A program made the translations under genes and the position numbers. A stretch of DNA of 64,000 nt from contig NZ_VSFF01000002.1 of NCBI RefSeq assembly GCF_008085905.1, forward strand, positions 620,001 through 684,000, read 5' to 3'. Below the pieces are notes generated by a model. That model worked only from the letters and a program-made list of their open reading frames with translations, ran no database searches and was not told the origin of the DNA. Positions 63,276 through 64,000 of this stretch are shown here, piece by piece. How positions within the stretch are numbered: the stretch's first letter is position 1; every line of letters starts with the position of its first letter. Origin of the DNA: Actinomadura syzygii. Lineage in GTDB: Bacteria; Actinomycetota; Actinomycetes; Streptosporangiales; Streptosporangiaceae.

Positions 63276-64000
63276 ACCGCCGCCGGGCAGCCCCGACCGC
63301 TCCGGCAGCCGCCGGGCCGCCGGAGCCGGTGTGGGACTTCCCGCGCCCGCTCGGCGCGGGCGCCCGGCAGGCCGGCGAGCCGTGGCGGCTGCCGGATGAG
63401 CCCGCGATCTCCGGCATCGCCGCCGACGCGGTCCGGGTCGGGGCGCTGACCGTCCGGGCGGCCTCGCTGGTCGGGCCCGCGCACCGGTGCGCCGAGCCCG
63501 CCCAGCACCGGCAGGACGCCTACCGGCTCGGCCGCGACCAGGCCCGGCGGCACCTGCTGGTCGCGGTCGCCGACGGGATGTCCGACAGCAGCCGCTCGCA
63601 CCTCGGCGCGAACGTCGCGGTCACCGCGCTGATCGGGCGGCTGCGCGCCGACCTCGCGCGCGGCGCGGCGCTGGACGCCCCCGCCCTGTTCCTCGACGCC
63701 GCCCGGCAGATGTCCGGGATGGCCGCGCAGCAGCAGGTCACCGAGAACGACGTGCGGGCGGCCGCGCTCGCCGCGGTCGTCCCGGTCGAGCCGGCCGCGG
63801 ACGGCCGCCGCCTCGTCTGGGCGGCCTGGCTCGCCGACGTCGGCGCCTGGGTGCGCGCGGACACCGGCTGGAGGCGGCTCATCGGCGACGACAAGCGCGG
63901 GCTGGACGGCGACGTCCTGACGGAGTTCCTCCCCTTCCACCCCGACCGGGTGCGGACCGCGCAGCTCACCCTGGAGAGGGGCGCGGTGCTGGCGCTCGCC
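63263..64000 (+). CDS. PP2C-type protein phosphatase (cut by window end)
   Basis: At least 246 residues, continuing past 64000. 'HRQDAYRLGRDQARRHLLVA' and 'VAVADGMSDSSRSHLGANVA' are PP2C motifs with the metal Asp residues, followed by helical 'AVTALIGRLRADL' and 'WAAWLADVGAWVRAD', the G-x-D/S-R strand region. It overlaps the SPFH-like stop by 13 bases from GTG 63263 (GTG 63248 is possible). A Ser/Thr phosphatase in the same unit as a pseudokinase suggests the system is controlled by phosphorylation from a kinase elsewhere or downstream. Confidence 0.85.
   Translation, partial: MGILNRRRAAPTAPAAAGPPEPVWDFPRPLGAGARQAGEPWRLPDEPAISGIAADAVRVGALTVRAASLVGPAHRCAEPAQHRQDAYRLGRDQARRHLLVAVADGMSDSSRSHLGANVAVTALIGRLRADLARGAALDAPALFLDAARQMSGMAAQQQVTENDVRAAALAAVVPVEPAADGRRLVWAAWLADVGAWVRADTGWRRLIGDDKRGLDGDVLTEFLPFHPDRVRTAQLTLERGAVLALA

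Overview
The window is very GC-rich with dense, overlapping genes, GTG starts and strong G/C third-position bias, as in a large-genome actinobacterium. The gene types (double-FKBP lipid-side PPIase, DUF6221, DUF5753-type regulator, HpnB-like glycosyltransferase, SAH riboswitch in front of metH, several degenerate class III cyclase proteins) fit Streptosporangiales such as Actinomadura, but that assignment is inference.

Layout. 1-2.3 kb, minus: the N-terminal half of a penicillin-binding transglycosylase and a membrane-anchored tandem FKBP isomerase. 2.3-9.2 kb, minus: accessory genes, including a solitary DNA methyltransferase of less GC-rich composition, two small-molecule-type SAM methyltransferases, a helix-turn-helix protein of unknown role and an anti-sigma-type ATPase. 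8.4-23.6 kb, minus: a 12-gene, about 15.2-kb run of touching genes, read from 23623 downwards: DUF1257, DUF2997, a 4Fe-4S/radical SAM protein, a Ycf46-like AAA+ ATPase, three tandem paralogues of about 790-800 residues (helical repeats plus beta-propeller, all ending in the same C-terminal tail), an Hsp70-type chaperone, a second DUF1257, HsdM, HsdS and a SAM methyltransferase. No HsdR is present. This is my main candidate for an undescribed system.

23.7-32.3 kb: a hopanoid-type glycosyltransferase, a NERD-helicase, a DUF6221 protein, then metH preceded by an S-adenosylhomocysteine riboswitch and a hairpin over its ribosome-binding site, with a TDT-family membrane protein converging on it. 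32.4-38.3 kb: accessory DNA with a broken SUFU-like immunity-type gene, orphan proteins, a three-gene operon with an apparently intact class III nucleotide cyclase and a cupin/dioxygenase-like protein, a nucleotidyltransferase plus ParB-like pair, and about 0.9 kb of mostly empty sequence. 38.3-42.7 kb: a multi-HTH regulator, a small membrane protein, an MFS drug exporter and a secreted trypsin-like protease.

43.0-64.0 kb, plus: a signalling region. Two cyclase-fold/TPR proteins flank a Crp/Fnr regulator, followed by a run of ten tightly coupled genes (46596 to beyond 64000): secreted membrane-anchored vWA protein, tubulin/FtsZ-like GTPase, membrane protein, pseudokinase with a C-terminal membrane anchor, zinc-ribbon TRAFAC-type GTPase, membrane-tethered partner, cyclase-fold protein, a STAND-like protein with an altered P-loop, an SPFH-like protein and a PP2C phosphatase cut by the window end. 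The content resembles the NTP-dependent conflict systems predicted in multicellular bacteria: phospho-signalling and nucleotide sensing wired to a membrane-associated GTPase machine. Function is inferred from domains and gene order only.
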